NCBI GenBank assembly: GCA_030605895.1
Contig: JAUWHL010000232.1
Location: 1-6,079, forward strand
DNA length: 6,079 bases
Reading direction: 5' to 3'
Origin: Promethearchaeota archaeon
Lineage (GTDB): Archaea; Asgardarchaeota; Lokiarchaeia; Sigyniarchaeales; SOKP01
The notes under the pieces are model-generated. The model had not been told where the DNA came from, ran no database searches, and worked only from the letters and a program-made list of their open reading frames with translations. Position 1 is the first letter of the stretch. Every line of letters starts with the position of its first letter. Position numbers and translations under genes: made by a program. Shown in pieces: positions 5,718 through 6,079 of the stretch.

Positions 5718-5723
5718 TCACCT
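5718..5723 (-). promoter_or_regulatory. Shine-Dalgarno of the M28 peptidase gene (AGGTGA)
   Basis: AGGTGA on the minus strand is the same hexamer used by the 72-residue membrane gene, and here too it follows an AT-rich leader (AATAGGTGA against AATAGGTGA). It lies 6 nt from the in-frame ATA at 5711, a normal distance, but only 2 nt from the out-of-frame TTG at 5715. Its TGA is also the in-frame stop that closes the peptidase frame on the 5' side. Confidence 0.6.
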
Positions 5724-5758
5724 ATTAATAAAAAATTTACTTAAATAAAACCTAATAA

Positions 5759-5767
5759 TTATATAAA
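5759..5767 (-). promoter_or_regulatory. TATA box of the M28 peptidase gene
   Basis: TTTATATAA on the minus strand, centred at 5763, predicts a transcript start near 5737 and a leader of about 26 nt to position 5711, containing the AGGTGA. This fits translation starting near 5711 and not at the GTG at 5408. It overlaps the U-tract that ends the DUF35 gene. Confidence 0.55.
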
Positions 5768-5784
5768 ATAAAAAAAATAAAAAA
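5765..5784 (-). terminator. Poly-U terminator of the DUF35 gene
   Basis: On the minus strand T6, A, T8, A, T4 begins 7 nt after the stop codon at 5792. It is a strong archaeal-style U-tract terminator that merges directly into the promoter of the peptidase gene, so the two genes are probably separate units. Confidence 0.55.
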
Positions 5785-5791
5785 TATGAGT

Positions 5792-6079
5792 TTATCTAGG
5801 CTCAAAACCTAAATCTACTCTTGTTTCACCTTTGATTTCTGTTTCAATAAATATTGATTTAACAGGTATTCCAATATTAATTGTTTCAGGCTTGCTTTCA
5901 TCTACTCCTATTAATTGGCCGCTTACCATTGGACCTTCATCTAGTTTTATTACTGAAAAACAATAAGGCTTATTTCTACCATACCCTTTTTCTACAAAAA
6001 ACGGTGTTCCTACTGTAATACTTGTAAAAGCAGCAAGCTTACCATTCCCTGACATTTCTGCCCATTCCATATTTGCCGT
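5792..6079 (-). CDS. DUF35-type OB-fold protein, N-terminal zinc ribbon off window
   Basis: The frame is open to the right edge and gives 95 residues ending at the TAA at 5794..5792. It reads as the OB-fold half of a DUF35 (zinc ribbon plus OB-fold) protein: TANMEWAEMSGNGKL, then YCFSVIKLDEGPMVSGQLIGVD, then NIGIPVKSIFIE and a final GFEPR. In this family the ribbon's last Cys lies just before a segment like MEWAEMSGNGKL, so the Met at 6070 is internal and the true start, with roughly 35-45 more residues, lies outside the window. DUF35 proteins are known as small acyl-CoA-binding partners of thiolases and HMG-CoA synthase in archaea, and such thiolase genes are often adjacent. If so here, they lie to the right of the window. 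The role in isoprenoid or acyl-CoA metabolism is inferred from the family. Confidence 0.88.
   Translation of the reverse strand, partial: TANMEWAEMSGNGKLAAFTSITVGTPFFVEKGYGRNKPYCFSVIKLDEGPMVSGQLIGVDESKPETINIGIPVKSIFIETEIKGETRVDLGFEPR

Noticed and set aside
6068..6070. ATG as the start of the DUF35 protein
   Set aside because: The frame remains open to the edge, and in this family the equivalent Met follows the zinc ribbon, so it is internal.

Overview
This AT-rich window (roughly 70% A+T by eye) looks like archaeal chromosome, most likely from an Asgard (Lokiarchaeia-like) archaeon. The support is an Alba chromatin protein, a SEC11/archaeal-type signal peptidase with a Ser-His-Asp catalytic set, a DUF35 OB-fold protein, TATA-box-like elements about 25 nt upstream of inferred transcript starts, and poly-U tracts in place of hairpin terminators. 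The Asgard assignment rests on recalled similarity of the Alba, zinc-ribbon and small membrane proteins to Asgard sequences. It is inference and was not searched.

Layout from left to right. Positions 1-244 (-) hold the 5' part of alba, cut by the window edge. Positions 245-656 are an AT-rich spacer with no supportable gene. Positions 682-900 (-) encode a 72-residue two-helix membrane protein. Positions 1017-1736 (-) encode signal peptidase I. A 156-bp divergent promoter region follows. Next come three plus-strand genes: 1893-2726, an unrecognised protein with a C-terminal zinc ribbon; 2915-3880, a DAGK/YegS-type lipid kinase; and 3909-4532, a class I SAM methyltransferase 28 bp behind the kinase. 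Convergent to these, 4554-5711 (-) encodes an M28-family metallopeptidase anchored at both ends. Positions 5792-6079 (-) hold the OB-fold part of a DUF35 protein, whose zinc-ribbon N-terminus lies beyond the right edge.

Most genes look like separate transcription units with their own TATA elements. Only the kinase-methyltransferase pair looks clearly operonic, and the signal peptidase and 72-residue membrane gene may be partly co-transcribed. Much of the window concerns the cell surface and membrane: protein export (signal peptidase), an outward-facing peptidase, lipid phosphorylation and a small membrane protein. Nothing shows that they form one system.

The main correction to a naive reading is the M28 gene. 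Its open frame runs about 100 codons upstream of the first GTG and encodes a signal anchor and the conserved N-terminal region. That extension has no ATG, GTG or TTG start. It has a good Shine-Dalgarno six bases before an in-frame ATA, so it uses either a rare AUA start or carries a one-base error. I found no mobile element, CRISPR array, tRNA or rRNA, and no convincing new multi-gene system.
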